From Candidatus Hydrogenedentota bacterium (GTDB taxonomy: Bacteria > Hydrogenedentota > Hydrogenedentia > Hydrogenedentales > CAITNO01): 14,074 nucleotides of DNA. Within the stretch, counting starts at the first letter, position 1; each line of letters begins with the position of its first letter. Positions 1 to 7,464 of the stretch are shown here, piece by piece. The stretch lies in contig SLFT01000529.1 of assembly GCA_007124105.1 (NCBI GenBank), forward strand, positions 1 to 14,074, written 5' to 3'. The position numbers and the translations under genes were made by a program. The notes beneath the pieces were generated by a model. It saw only the letters and a program-made list of their open reading frames with translations. It was not told where the DNA came from and did not search any database.

Positions 1-3000
1 TCATTTGCTTCCATTTGGGAGACAAATACAGGGTATTCGCGCGCAAATCCCAATCATAGATACCGTCATTAGCGCCGTTGACCGCGAGCATGTACTGCTC
101 TCTGCTTGATTGCAGTTCCTGTTCCGCCTCTTTTTGTTCGGTAATATCGCGCACCGTAGCCTGCAGCAGTTGCTTCTCGCCCAGTTCTACCGAGTTCAAC
201 AGAACTGTACAGGGAAATTCCTTCCCATCCATACGTTGATGACGCCACTCGAAATAATGGCCGCCCTCGCGGAGCGCGATTTCAAACATCTCCCGCGCCT
301 TGCTGGACGACTCTTTGCCATCTGCTTGTATTTCCGGGGAAAGCGCGACAGGTCCGACTTGTGTAAAGGCCGCTTTGTCTTCAAAACCAAACAACTTCAG
401 CGCAGCCTGGTTTCCAGACGTAAACTTTCCGGACGCCACATCAAGAATCATCATTGCGTCGCGCGATCCCTCGAAAAGTACCCGGTACATTTCCTCGTTC
501 TCGCGAAGCGCTTCTTCCACCAGTTTGCGCGCTGTAATGTCGCTCAGAATGCCGTCTATACGGACAATCGAATTGCTTTCATCGTAGATACAGCGCCGCC
601 GGTCGCGAACCCAGCAAATCGTGTTGTCGGCTCTCCGAACGCGATAGTCAACTTCAACGGCGTCCTGCTGTTCCAGGCGCTGCCATAAAGATTCAACCTT
701 GTGCGTATCTTCAGGCACTATCATCTCGCGCCAGAGCAGCGGGTTTTCGTAGAAATCCTGAACCGGCCTGCCGTAAATGTTTATGGTGGCGGGCGTCATG
801 TAGTGCAAGGCTAACTCCGGGAAGGGCGATGCGCTCCATACCACATCGTCCATCGAGTCAAGGATACTTGCCAGACGCTGACGGCTCTCAATTAGCTCCT
901 CTTCCATGCGCTTGCGTTCGGTCATATCCATATCCGAACCGCGATAGCCAACCAGGTTGTCCCCATCATCAACAACAGGCAGGCCATTGCTGACCAGGAC
1001 AACCACACGGCCGTCCTTGTGTTGCGCGAGATTCTCGAAATTATGGATTACTTCCCGTCGTTCCATAATCCCGAGGGACTCCGCTGTAAACGTCTCGCGC
1101 CTTTTTTCCGGATGCAAGTCGTAGTAATGCAATTTTCCAACCAGCTCCTCGGGCTGGTATCCGAGCACATCCACTACCGCGTCGCTTATATACGTGTACA
1201 CCCCCTGCGAGTCCGTCTCCCAGATGATTTCACGGCTTTGCGCCGCTGTTTGCGTGAAACGTTCATTGCTGGCGGCCAGCTCACGGCGCGCATTATATTC
1301 CTCGGTCACATCCCGAAACGCCAGTACCGCACCAATGGTTTCGCCGTCCTGTGTTCGTATGGGGCCACAGATTACAGCCACATGGCGCTCCACGCCTTTT
1401 TGGGAAACCAGAATGGTATGATCGTTGTGTTCAACAACCACGCCGCCGGCCAGGGCTTTACATACCGGCATTTGCGCAGGTTCGCCGGTATGACTGTCGC
1501 AAATCATGAACACTTCGTCAATAGGGCGCCCTTCGGCATCGTCACGTTGCCACCCGGTGTGCAGCTCGGCGACAGAATTCATTCCGAGTACCCGGCCGTC
1601 TGTATCTGTGCTGATTACGCCTTCGCCGATGGAATTTAACGTAGCTGCGATACGCGCCTCGCTGACCCTTAGCGCCTGCTGCGCCTCTTTTATCTCTGTA
1701 ATATCATGAAGGACGGCCAATTTACAGGGTACATCATCGCTGTCTGTTATTGGCGTCTCATACACATCAAAGACACGCCCGATATGCTCAAAGGTAGATT
1801 CCCGGTGAACAGTCTTTCCCGCAAAGACCTGAGCGTTTACGCACCAGGGGCATGGCTCGAGTAGCCCGCGAAGGTATTCATAGCATTTTTTGTCGTGTAC
1901 CACGCCGAATTGTTCGCGCAATACGGGATTCGTGTATCGGACCTCATAGTCCTCTGTCACCATATACACGCCGCTGGGCAGGCCGTCTAAAATACGCGTC
2001 AGCTTGATGCGCTCATGATTCAACCGCGTCTCGCTTGCCAACAGTTCTTCCGTGCGACGGGCAATCTCTCTCTGAAGCAACAGGTGGCGGTTGGACAACG
2101 ATACGAAGTACGCCGCCAGCATCGCGGTAATGGCCAGTCCGGCCAGTATCGCGCTCCAGACTGTTCTGAGCGGGTGCGCTGCCACCCATTCCGGTCCGGC
2201 ATGGACCACCAGCGCATAGGTATTTCCGAAAATAAAAAGTGGAACAACAACACAAAGATCATGCGTTCTGCTGCAAGCGCAGAAAGTATCGTGTGTTGTC
2301 TGCCGCGAGGATGACGCCAGAAAATCAGGCGGCATGTTTGGCTGCAATTGGAACAGGCTGACATTGATGTCCCGCCGCTGTTGTCCGGATTGCGCGAGAG
2401 CGCGGCGCAGCATGGGTTGAAAACAAAATGTGACAAGAGCAAATCCGTACAAGCCCTCTTCATCAAAAACGGGCCGAAACACCAGCATCCCATGTTGCCG
2501 ACTGTCTTCTTGAACCAGCATAATCGGGACAGTGCCTGTGGCCAACCCTGTGCGAATCGTTTTTTCCAGCGCCTCAAGACGCCGGGATTCCGAACCTACG
2601 TCATAACCGTAGACATTCTCATTGCCCTCAAGCGGCGCGACATACAACACCGGATAATAGCTGTCGCGGGGGCCGACAGGCATTTGTTTGTCTTCCGCGT
2701 TTGTTTCCCAGACCACAAAATCCGCCAGTCCCCGCGAACGCGCCTTTGATTCAAATTCATCGAGCGACGCGGCCGGCACTACACGCGCCCATTCCCAAGA
2801 CTTGGACAGGCCGTCTTTTGCCAGCACGGACGCGAATTGTTCAAATTCCTCCGGTGCGACATATTCTCTTGCCTCAAAGAAAGCGCCCAGACTTGACAGG
2901 CGCATGCGCATGTCAAACATGGATTCAGCGACCGCGCCCGCATGAGCGCGGGCCAAGGTTGCAAACGTTTCAAGACGGGCGTGATTTTCGTTGAAATACA

Positions 3001-3835
3001 GCGTCCAAGACAATGCTGCTGTCACAGCGACGCCAATAAATGCGCACAACACAGCCTCAATAAAGCGCCAGTACCCGTGTTGCTTCTCTTGTGAAAGGGT
3101 TTGACGATGGTTAAGCGCCGCGCTGCCCATAGCCAACACGACCATCAGCGTCAGGGTAAAGATAAGTGGAAACATGCGTTCCCTGGCAATAGCAGCGCGC
3201 CAGGATGCCGCACTGATGTCAGCTGCCACAGCCAGTAATACAACGCCTGTAACCGGGTCTAATACAGGCGCGAACGCGCTTACAAAGGCGCCGTATTCGT
3301 CTTCATAGGGGCCCACGGTGAGTGTTGCGCCTTTGTGAAACACATTGCTGAGTCCCTGCGGCGGCATTTTATAATGTGTACCGGGCATCGAGGCCAGCGG
3401 GTCGTCTTTCGCCAGACTTTCCGGACCGAACACAAAGTGTCCGTTCCGTTGAGAAATGCTGAACAGGTACAACAGGGGCATCGCTTCCGCGTACCCCTGC
3501 AATTGGCTGCGCAAGCGCAGAAATGCAGGATTCTCCCAGTCCGCCTCCGTAAATAGCAGCGCTTTTACACGTTCGGGATTGATATTGCGCGCCAGCGCGG
3601 CAACCTCCGCCTCCAGGGCGTTGCGCTGCTCCTGATCCGCCTGCCTGCCGGCGGCAACAGCCCACCACCAACCGCCAAGTAGCAGACATAACGTGATAAC
3701 AGGCAGCCCCCAGAGATGAAACCAGTGCGCCTCCTCAAGCGTTCTTTTTTGCCTGCGCCAGCCGAGATAAACCACGAGCGGGAATAACAGAAGAAACGAT
3801 GCCCCGTACAACAGAAATATGGCATCAACAATCAT
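1..3835 (-). CDS. Membrane-bound CHASE and multi-PAS sensor protein, 3' end outside window
   Basis: The reading frame is open from an ATG at 3835-3833 to the left edge (1278 residues, no stop), so the C-terminus is missing. The start has an AGGGA about 10 nt upstream. The N-terminus has two membrane segments (about residues 5-26 and 43-63) and an extracytoplasmic Cache-like region (65-210, with GPYEDEYGAF near 175-184). Two more membrane segments follow (221-242, 258-281), then a CHASE domain (about 290-545; RRLEALEKTIRTG at 418-430) and a last membrane segment near 556-578. A coiled linker leads to PAS units at about 610-735, 725-850, 850-975, 980-1105, 1110-1235 and an incomplete one from 1240. 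Several end in PAC-like motifs such as RDITEQKEAE. PAS1 carries Cys651, Cys662 and Cys665 (EPCPWC). CHASE and Cache domains bind extracellular small ligands; PAS domains relay or add cytosolic signals. The output (histidine kinase, GGDEF or other) cannot be seen. The gene diverges from the metal exporter. Confidence 0.9.
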   Translation of the reverse strand, partial: MIVDAIFLLYGASFLLLFPLVVYLGWRRQKRTLEEAHWFHLWGLPVITLCLLLGGWWWAVAAGRQADQEQRNALEAEVAALARNINPERVKALLFTEADWENPAFLRLRSQLQGYAEAMPLLYLFSISQRNGHFVFGPESLAKDDPLASMPGTHYKMPPQGLSNVFHKGATLTVGPYEDEYGAFVSAFAPVLDPVTGVVLLAVAADISAASWRAAIARERMFPLIFTLTLMVVLAMGSAALNHRQTLSQEKQHGYWRFIEAVLCAFIGVAVTAALSWTLYFNENHARLETFATLARAHAGAVAESMFDMRMRLSSLGAFFEAREYVAPEEFEQFASVLAKDGLSKSWEWARVVPAASLDEFESKARSRGLADFVVWETNAEDKQMPVGPRDSYYPVLYVAPLEGNENVYGYDVGSESRRLEALEKTIRTGLATGTVPIMLVQEDSRQHGMLVFRPVFDEEGLYGFALVTFCFQPMLRRALAQSGQQRRDINVSLFQLQPNMPPDFLASSSRQTTHDTFCACSRTHDLCVVVPLFIFGNTYALVVHAGPEWVAAHPLRTVWSAILAGLAITAMLAAYFVSLSNRHLLLQREIARRTEELLASETRLNHERIKLTRILDGLPSGVYMVTEDYEVRYTNPVLREQFGVVHDKKCYEYLRGLLEPCPWCVNAQVFAGKTVHRESTFEHIGRVFDVYETPITDSDDVPCKLAVLHDITEIKEAQQALRVSEARIAATLNSIGEGVISTDTDGRVLGMNSVAELHTGWQRDDAEGRPIDEVFMICDSHTGEPAQMPVCKALAGGVVVEHNDHTILVSQKGVERHVAVICGPIRTQDGETIGAVLAFRDVTEEYNARRELAASNERFTQTAAQSREIIWETDSQGVYTYISDAVVDVLGYQPEELVGKLHYYDLHPEKRRETFTAESLGIMERREVIHNFENLAQHKDGRVVVLVSNGLPVVDDGDNLVGYRGSDMDMTERKRMEEELIESRQRLASILDSMDDVVWSASPFPELALHYMTPATINIYGRPVQDFYENPLLWREMIVPEDTHKVESLWQRLEQQDAVEVDYRVRRADNTICWVRDRRRCIYDESNSIVRIDGILSDITARKLVEEALRENEEMYRVLFEGSRDAMMILDVASGKFTSGNQAALKLFGFEDKAAFTQVGPVALSPEIQADGKESSSKAREMFEIALREGGHYFEWRHQRMDGKEFPCTVLLNSVELGEKQLLQATVRDITEQKEAEQELQSSREQYMLAVNGANDGIYDWDLRANTLYLSPKWKQM

Positions 3836-3888
3836 AACGACTGGTTCCCTGCACCGTGCATACCTGGCATAAAGTAAACCCAGCTTTT

Positions 3889-3897
3889 ATTGTACCA
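3889..3897 (-). promoter_or_regulatory. Likely extended -10 promoter of the CHASE/PAS sensor gene
   Basis: Read on the minus strand this is TGGTACAAT, an extended -10 element (TGn followed by TACAAT, five of six matches to TATAAT). No good -35 is visible, as is common for extended -10 promoters. Transcription would begin near 3881, giving a leader of about 45 nt before the ATG at 3835. Confidence 0.4.
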
Positions 3898-3916
3898 CAC
3901 TGTACGATGTATCATC
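3891..3916. repeat. Short direct repeat and small dyad in the divergent intergenic region
   Basis: TGTAC occurs twice, spaced one helical turn apart (3891-3895 and 3901-3905, separated by CACAC). It is followed by GATG-TAT-CATC (3906-3916), a 4-bp dyad. The repeats overlap the proposed sensor promoter and lie about 180 bp upstream of the metal-exporter start, so they could be an operator for either gene. The motifs are short and could arise by chance. Confidence 0.2.
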
Positions 3917-4094
3917 CCTCTAAGTGCGCAAAAGAATTTCCCGTGATGCCAGAATATCTCGCAGCATACTTATGCTCGGCGCTTTGTGATTCCAGACGCG
4001 CATGTTGTACGGCCGGAGAGCCGAAATTGTGAATAAAATAATGATGGCGTATGTTGCCTATGATAGAAATGAGCGGCAAGAAACGAAGGTTGTT

Positions 4095-5372
4095 ATGAGT
4101 ATTTTGCTTAATATTCTTAATGAGGTACGGATAGTATCTGGACAGATGGCGCCTTACCTGTTGTTCGGCTTCCTGGCGGCCGGTGTGCTGTATGTGCTGG
4201 TGCCGCCCGCGTGGATGCGTCGGCATCTGGGTGGACGCGGCATGTTGCCGGTGGTCAAGAGTGTGTTGATGGGTGTGCCGTTGCCGTTGTGTTCTTGTGG
4301 CGTAATTGCTGTGACGGCTTCCATGCGCAAGCAGGGAGCGGGTCGGGGCGCGGCAACAGGATTTCTGCTGGCCACCCCCCAGACCGGCGTGGATTCCATT
4401 GCCGCCACATGGGGGATGATGGGACCTGCTCTGGGTATTTTCCGTCCGGTGATGGCGTTGCTCACAGGAATAATTGGCGGTACGCTGGCGGCTTTTTTTG
4501 ACAAGGGCGGTGAGGCAGCGCCGACAGCGGGCGCTTCTTGTGGCGACGGATGCGACGACGAACGTCCCGAGCGCGGTATTCGCGAAGTGTTGCGATACGG
4601 GTTGGTTACCTTGCCCCGAGACATCGCCAAGCCCCTGATTGTAGGCGTAATTATTGCGGGCGCCATAGCGGCGCTGGCGCCGCGCGATATGCTTGCGCCC
4701 TATATTGGCGGCGGCATTGTGGCTATGCTGATCATGACCGTGGTCGGCATCCCCCTGTATGTGTGCGCCACCGCATCCATTCCCGTGGCGTTGAGTTTTA
4801 TGCATCTTGGCGCGTCGCCCGGCGCGGCCCTGGTATTTCTGATTGCCGGACCCGCCACCAATGCCGCCACAATCGCTACGGTCTGGAAGGTGATGGGAAA
4901 GACAACAGCCGCCATTTACCTGGGCACGGTGTTCGTGGGCGCCGTGTTTTCAGGGCTGCTGTTTGATGGGTTCAGCGGTCGTTTTGGTTTTACCGTGAGC
5001 CATCAGATGGCGCATGATCATGCGCATGGCGGCGAAAATGCCTTGATGAATATCTTCTGGGCGGTGGTGCTTGCGGTGGTGGTGTTGCACAGCATGTACG
5101 GCCGCCATCTGTATGCGCTCAGGAAAAAAGAAGACAATACGGTTGCACAAGGAAACAAGTTCTCCATGCGTATTGAATTGACCATCACAGGCATGACATG
5201 CAGCCATTGCGCCACTGCGGTCGCGCGCGCGTTGCGCGGCGTAGCGGGCGTGGAAGAGGCTGAAGTGGCGCTTGAAAACGGGAAAGCAACGGTGGCTGGA
5301 AACGACATCAACGTCGAGGCGCTGGAGGCCGCGGTGACGGAGCTGGGTTATGAGGCCGCATTATGTCGGTGA
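4095..5372 (+). CDS. SO_0444-family Cu/Zn efflux permease with C-terminal HMA domain
   Basis: A 425-residue protein. The ATG at 4095 was chosen because GAAGG lies just upstream; an in-frame ATG at 4002 would add 31 polar residues and has no ribosome site. Residues about 10-340 form a polytopic permease of the SO_0444 / predicted-permease (ArsP/DUF318-like) type. It has the hallmark PLCSCGVI (Cys66, Cys68) in the first half and a related VCATASIPVA stretch in the second. The cytosolic loop between the halves has Cys149 and Cys153 (SCGDGC), and a His-rich segment (HQMAHDHAHGG) precedes the last membrane helix. Residues 358-425 are an HMA domain with GMTCSHC (Cys369, Cys372), the CxxC site of copper chaperones and metal ATPases. 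Family members export copper or zinc; the HMA domain probably hands metal to the channel or senses it. The neighbour downstream is a PspF-like activator, with a 166-bp gap. No metal-responsive regulator is present. Confidence 0.9.
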   Translation: MSILLNILNEVRIVSGQMAPYLLFGFLAAGVLYVLVPPAWMRRHLGGRGMLPVVKSVLMGVPLPLCSCGVIAVTASMRKQGAGRGAATGFLLATPQTGVDSIAATWGMMGPALGIFRPVMALLTGIIGGTLAAFFDKGGEAAPTAGASCGDGCDDERPERGIREVLRYGLVTLPRDIAKPLIVGVIIAGAIAALAPRDMLAPYIGGGIVAMLIMTVVGIPLYVCATASIPVALSFMHLGASPGAALVFLIAGPATNAATIATVWKVMGKTTAAIYLGTVFVGAVFSGLLFDGFSGRFGFTVSHQMAHDHAHGGENALMNIFWAVVLAVVVLHSMYGRHLYALRKKEDNTVAQGNKFSMRIELTITGMTCSHCATAVARALRGVAGVEEAEVALENGKATVAGNDINVEALEAAVTELGYEAALCR

Positions 5373-5455
5373 CGCATCGGCGGGGTGTTGTTTCCGAGCC
5401 GCATCTACTGTTAATGTACTCTCCATGGGAATAGCCTGGCGTGTATGACGCGGGC

Positions 5456-5487
5456 GAAACGCATGTCGCGTGCGACGCGCATGTTTC
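5456..5487. promoter_or_regulatory. Dyad upstream of pspF, possible operator
   Basis: GTCGC-GT-GCGAC (5465-5476) is a perfect 5-bp dyad with a 2-nt centre. It is flanked by GAAAC (5456-5460) and GTTTC (5483-5487), which are inverted copies placed almost symmetrically. The dyad lies 63 bp before the proposed pspF start, where a binding site for a regulator could sit. No sigma-70 promoter of good quality is visible in this gap. Confidence 0.25.
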
Positions 5488-5538
5488 CCCAGCCTTTTTC
5501 AGTGCTGTATGCATCGGAGCGTTCCTCGTTTAGTGATT

Positions 5539-6564
5539 ATGTCTTCATCCTCGCCAAATATAGACGCGCTTGGGCAATCAGAAGCGTGGCTTGATTTTCA
5601 GGAGCGGCTGTCGCGCGCGGCGGCCGTTGACCGTCCGGTGTTACTGGTTGGGGAGCGGGGCACAGGCAAGGAACTGGCGGCGCGGCGGCTGCATTACCTG
5701 TCGCCGCGCTGGAGCGCCCCGCTGGTGACGTTGAACTGCGCGGCATTGGCGCCGTCCCTCATCGAATCCGAACTGTTCGGCTACGAGCCGGGCGCTTTTA
5801 CCGGCGCCGGCGCGCGACGTCACGGTCGGTTCGAGACGGCCGAGGGCGGCACCCTGTTTCTGGATGAGTTGGGCAATATCCCGCTTGAGGTGCAGGAAAA
5901 AATACTACGGGTGGTCGAATACGGCGTCTTCGAGCGGGTTGGCGGTTCCGAATCGGTCCAAGTGGATGCGCGGATTGCAGGCGCAACAAATACCGACCTG
6001 CCGACGCAGGCGGACGCAGGCCGGTTCATGCGCGACCTGCTCGACAGGCTGTCTTTCGAGGTATTGTACCTGCCGCCATTGCGCGCGCGGCTCGGCGATG
6101 CGCTGTTGCTCGCAACGCACTTTGCCGCGCGTATGGCGGCGGAACTGGGCAGGAAAGACGTCCCCTCTTTTTCCGAGCAGGCCCAGGAACAGCTTGACGC
6201 CTACCCGTGGCCGGGCAATGTACGCGAACTCAAGAATGTTGTGGAACGCGCGGTGTATCGCGCGGAAGGTCCGAGCATCTCGGAGTTGTGCTTCGATCCT
6301 TTTGTCTGTCCTTACGAAGCCCTTCCCGCAGGCGTGTCGAAGACCACGCCGGATACGGCGCCCGCCTCGGCTCAAGACGCGGACACGGCCACGGCAACAA
6401 CATTTCGCGAGGCCGTGGCGACTTTCGAGGCGCGGTTATTGCATCAGGCGCTGCAGACATGCCAGTTCAACCAGCGCAAAACCGCAAAATTTCTCGGCCT
6501 CACTTATCATCAGTTTCGCGGCTTGTATCGCAAGCATGCCGCGCGGTTGGAACTGGACCAATAG
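5539..6564 (+). CDS. pspF: PspF-like sigma-54-dependent transcriptional activator
   Basis: A 341-residue protein close in length and layout to E. coli PspF (325). It lacks the N-terminal receiver or sensor domain of other enhancer-binding proteins, the PspF hallmark. The AAA+ domain starts almost at once: Walker A GERGTGKE (38-45), GAFTGA loop for sigma-54 contact (85-90), Walker B GGTLFLDE (103-110), and WPGNVRELKNVVERAVYR near 225. The C-terminus has a Fis-type helix-turn-helix (QRKTAKFLGLTYHQFRGLYR). The RLHYLSPRW segment keeps the tryptophan (Trp58) matching E. coli Trp56, the PspA-contact residue. In PspF the arginine fingers are R162 and R168 (FRADLLDRL). Here the segment is FMRDLLDRL, so the first is Met164 with Arg165 beside it, while Arg170 is kept. 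The start has no clear ribosome site; ATG 5509 or GTG 5533 are alternatives, but 5539 gives the family's usual N-terminus. No pspA, pspB or pspC gene is in the window. Confidence 0.88.
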   Translation: MSSSSPNIDALGQSEAWLDFQERLSRAAAVDRPVLLVGERGTGKELAARRLHYLSPRWSAPLVTLNCAALAPSLIESELFGYEPGAFTGAGARRHGRFETAEGGTLFLDELGNIPLEVQEKILRVVEYGVFERVGGSESVQVDARIAGATNTDLPTQADAGRFMRDLLDRLSFEVLYLPPLRARLGDALLLATHFAARMAAELGRKDVPSFSEQAQEQLDAYPWPGNVRELKNVVERAVYRAEGPSISELCFDPFVCPYEALPAGVSKTTPDTAPASAQDADTATATTFREAVATFEARLLHQALQTCQFNQRKTAKFLGLTYHQFRGLYRKHAARLELDQ

Positions 6565-6640
6565 TACCTTCGGTCTTCCTGATCCCGTCGGAAATGCGTA
6601 TGGCACTAATAAACAAACAAAAAGACTGAGCAAAAAGGGA

Positions 6641-6705
6641 ACTGATGACGAAATAGCCATCAGTAACGAAGAATTCAGGCATTTTGCTGCCATTGGCTAC
6701 TTCGT
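6641..6705. repeat. Nested inverted repeats
   Basis: ACTGATG (6641-6647) and CATCAGT (6658-6664) form a perfect 7-bp stem with a 10-nt loop. Overlapping it, ACGAAATAGCCA (6648-6659) pairs with TGGCTACTTCGT (6694-6705) with one mismatch over 12 bp. The two pairings exclude each other, so an RNA from here could switch between folds, or the region is a decayed mobile sequence. No terminator T-run follows. Confidence 0.4.
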
Positions 6706-6782
6706 TGTCTGTCCCTTTCTTGCGGCCTTATGCGAAGATGACTTAACAAAAAGTGCCAACCTGGATTCCGAAATATCATTGC

Positions 6783-6862
6783 CGATTACGAGTACGAGAT
6801 ACGAGCACGAGCACAAAAAACGAGGCGACACCCTTCGTGCTCGTGCTCGTCAATCGTAATCG
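6783..6862. repeat. Inverted repeat built from GAGCAC/ACGAG units
   Basis: The left arm (6783-6814) begins CGATTACGA and ends ACGAGCACGAGCAC. The right arm (6837-6862) is GTGCTCGTGCTCGT followed by CAATCGTAATCG. The outer 9 bp and the inner 14 bp pair perfectly; the left arm has a few extra bases between them. The loop is 22 nt (6815-6836). The arms are themselves simple repeats of the ACGAG/GAGCAC type. The structure resembles dispersed extragenic repeat elements rather than a terminator, since no T-run follows on either strand. Confidence 0.6.
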
Positions 6863-6890
6863 AAACTTGGGATCACGCCGTTTCTTTCAA

Positions 6891-6912
6891 GAAAACCCCC
6901 GCGCCGAGGGGT
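6891..6912 (-). terminator. Probable intrinsic terminator of the nucleotidyltransferase unit
   Basis: On the minus strand ACCCC (6912-6908) pairs with GGGGT (6899-6895), and the run continues TTTC. It lies about 80 nt beyond the nucleotidyltransferase stop, in the right place and orientation. The stem is only 5 bp and the T-run short, so efficiency may be low. Confidence 0.45.
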
Positions 6913-6949
6913 AAATCGCTCGGAACCATCTATACAAATAATCTGGGGT

Positions 6950-6964
6950 GCGGGCAACGCCCGC
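6950..6964. repeat. Perfect GC-rich hairpin behind the nucleotidyltransferase gene
   Basis: GCGGGC-AAC-GCCCGC is a perfect 6-bp stem with a 3-nt loop, 30 bp beyond the nucleotidyltransferase stop codon. On the minus strand no T-run follows directly. On the plus strand a run of seven T (6981-6987) begins 17 nt later, too far for a classic terminator. It may slow exonucleases at the mRNA 3' end. Confidence 0.4.
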
Positions 6965-6993
6965 GTTGGAATGGATGACGCTTTTTTTCTCAC

Positions 6994-7464
6994 CTATGCC
7001 TCGGGCGGCATGTTGGCCTGGAGCGCCGCGACATCCAACAAATCTTGTGGACGACCGGCGTTTTGCTTGGATAAAATCAGGTGGGTGCGCGAAATAAACT
7101 GTGTGTGCGTGTTGCCGTAAACACCCATAACGCGGTCTTGCCAAACGTTTTCAAATGTAAGCCCGGGCAGCGATGTGATTAAATCAATCCTGACAGGCTC
7201 AAAACCGAGCTGAATGATATTATTCTCTTCGGAAAAATCCTCAGGCATCAGGTCTATTTCGCCGAAGCCGAACTGATCGAGCGCGTTCACAATGCGTCGG
7301 CCATTTTCCATCGTTGGTTCTACGAGAATATCCATATCCTTGGTGTAGCGTGGCGTCGCATGAAAGGCGAGCGCAAAAGAACCTACAATACAGTATCTGG
7401 CTTTATTGTCGTTTAATGACTGTAACATGTCTTCGTAGTCTGATTGCACCAGCATCCTGCCCAT
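6994..7464 (-). CDS. Nucleotidyltransferase-fold protein (DUF6036 / AbiEii-like)
   Basis: A 156-residue protein with the polymerase-beta-type nucleotidyltransferase signature: Gly28-Ser29, then Asp43-Met-Asp45-Ile after a stretch ending RYTKD. The two aspartates would bind metal and the glycine-serine pair the nucleotide phosphates. GSFALAFHATPRYTKDMDIL is typical of small proteins annotated as DUF6036 or AbiEii-like nucleotidyltransferases, and RPQDLLDVAAL near the C-terminus matches their R-x-K/Q-DLLD motif. AbiEii relatives are toxins that modify RNA; for this subgroup the substrate is not known to me. The ATG at 7464 was chosen because AGGAAGGGAA lies directly before it. Its first 62 bp overlap the small gene upstream in another frame, so the pair is probably translated from one mRNA. 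A terminator candidate lies at 6891-6912. Function is inferred from fold only. Confidence 0.8.
   Translation of the reverse strand: MGRMLVQSDYEDMLQSLNDNKARYCIVGSFALAFHATPRYTKDMDILVEPTMENGRRIVNALDQFGFGEIDLMPEDFSEENNIIQLGFEPVRIDLITSLPGLTFENVWQDRVMGVYGNTHTQFISRTHLILSKQNAGRPQDLLDVAALQANMPPEA

Larger units (their letters stand above)
6565..6993. other. Gene-free region with inverted repeats
   Basis: This 429-bp gap between the convergent pspF and nucleotidyltransferase genes holds no recognisable gene. An open frame runs through it on the plus strand as an off-frame extension of pspF sequence, but its translation matches nothing I know and has no start signal of its own. The stretch contains the structures listed separately (6641-6705, 6783-6862, 6891-6912, 6950-6964). 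No transposase or tRNA is seen. Confidence 0.6.

Noticed and set aside
110..3831. Many open frames of 60-200 residues on both strands across the left 3.8 kb.
   Set aside because: They are shadows of the single 1278-residue sensor frame on the minus strand, which reads through recognisable CHASE and PAS motifs without a stop.
3912..4805. A 297-residue minus-strand frame opposite the metal exporter.
   Set aside because: Its translation is rich in His, Arg and Gln with no recognisable domain, and it lies antisense to a well-supported permease gene.
5437..5451. A GG-N10-GC spacing (TGGCGTGTATGACGC) resembling a sigma-54 -24/-12 promoter upstream of pspF.
   Set aside because: Only the GG and GC pairs fit; the flanking bases match the consensus poorly, and such spacing arises often by chance in GC-rich DNA. 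A similar weak match occurs at about 8610-8625 before purD.
6601..6625. TGGCAC at 6601-6606 as a sigma-54 -24 element after pspF.
   Set aside because: No GC dinucleotide occurs at the -12 position, and no gene follows on the plus strand.
5864..6859. A 331-residue plus-strand frame overlapping pspF and running into the gap.
   Set aside because: It is out of frame with pspF; most of the translation is Arg/Ser/Cys-rich shadow sequence, and the part beyond 6564 shows no known motif.
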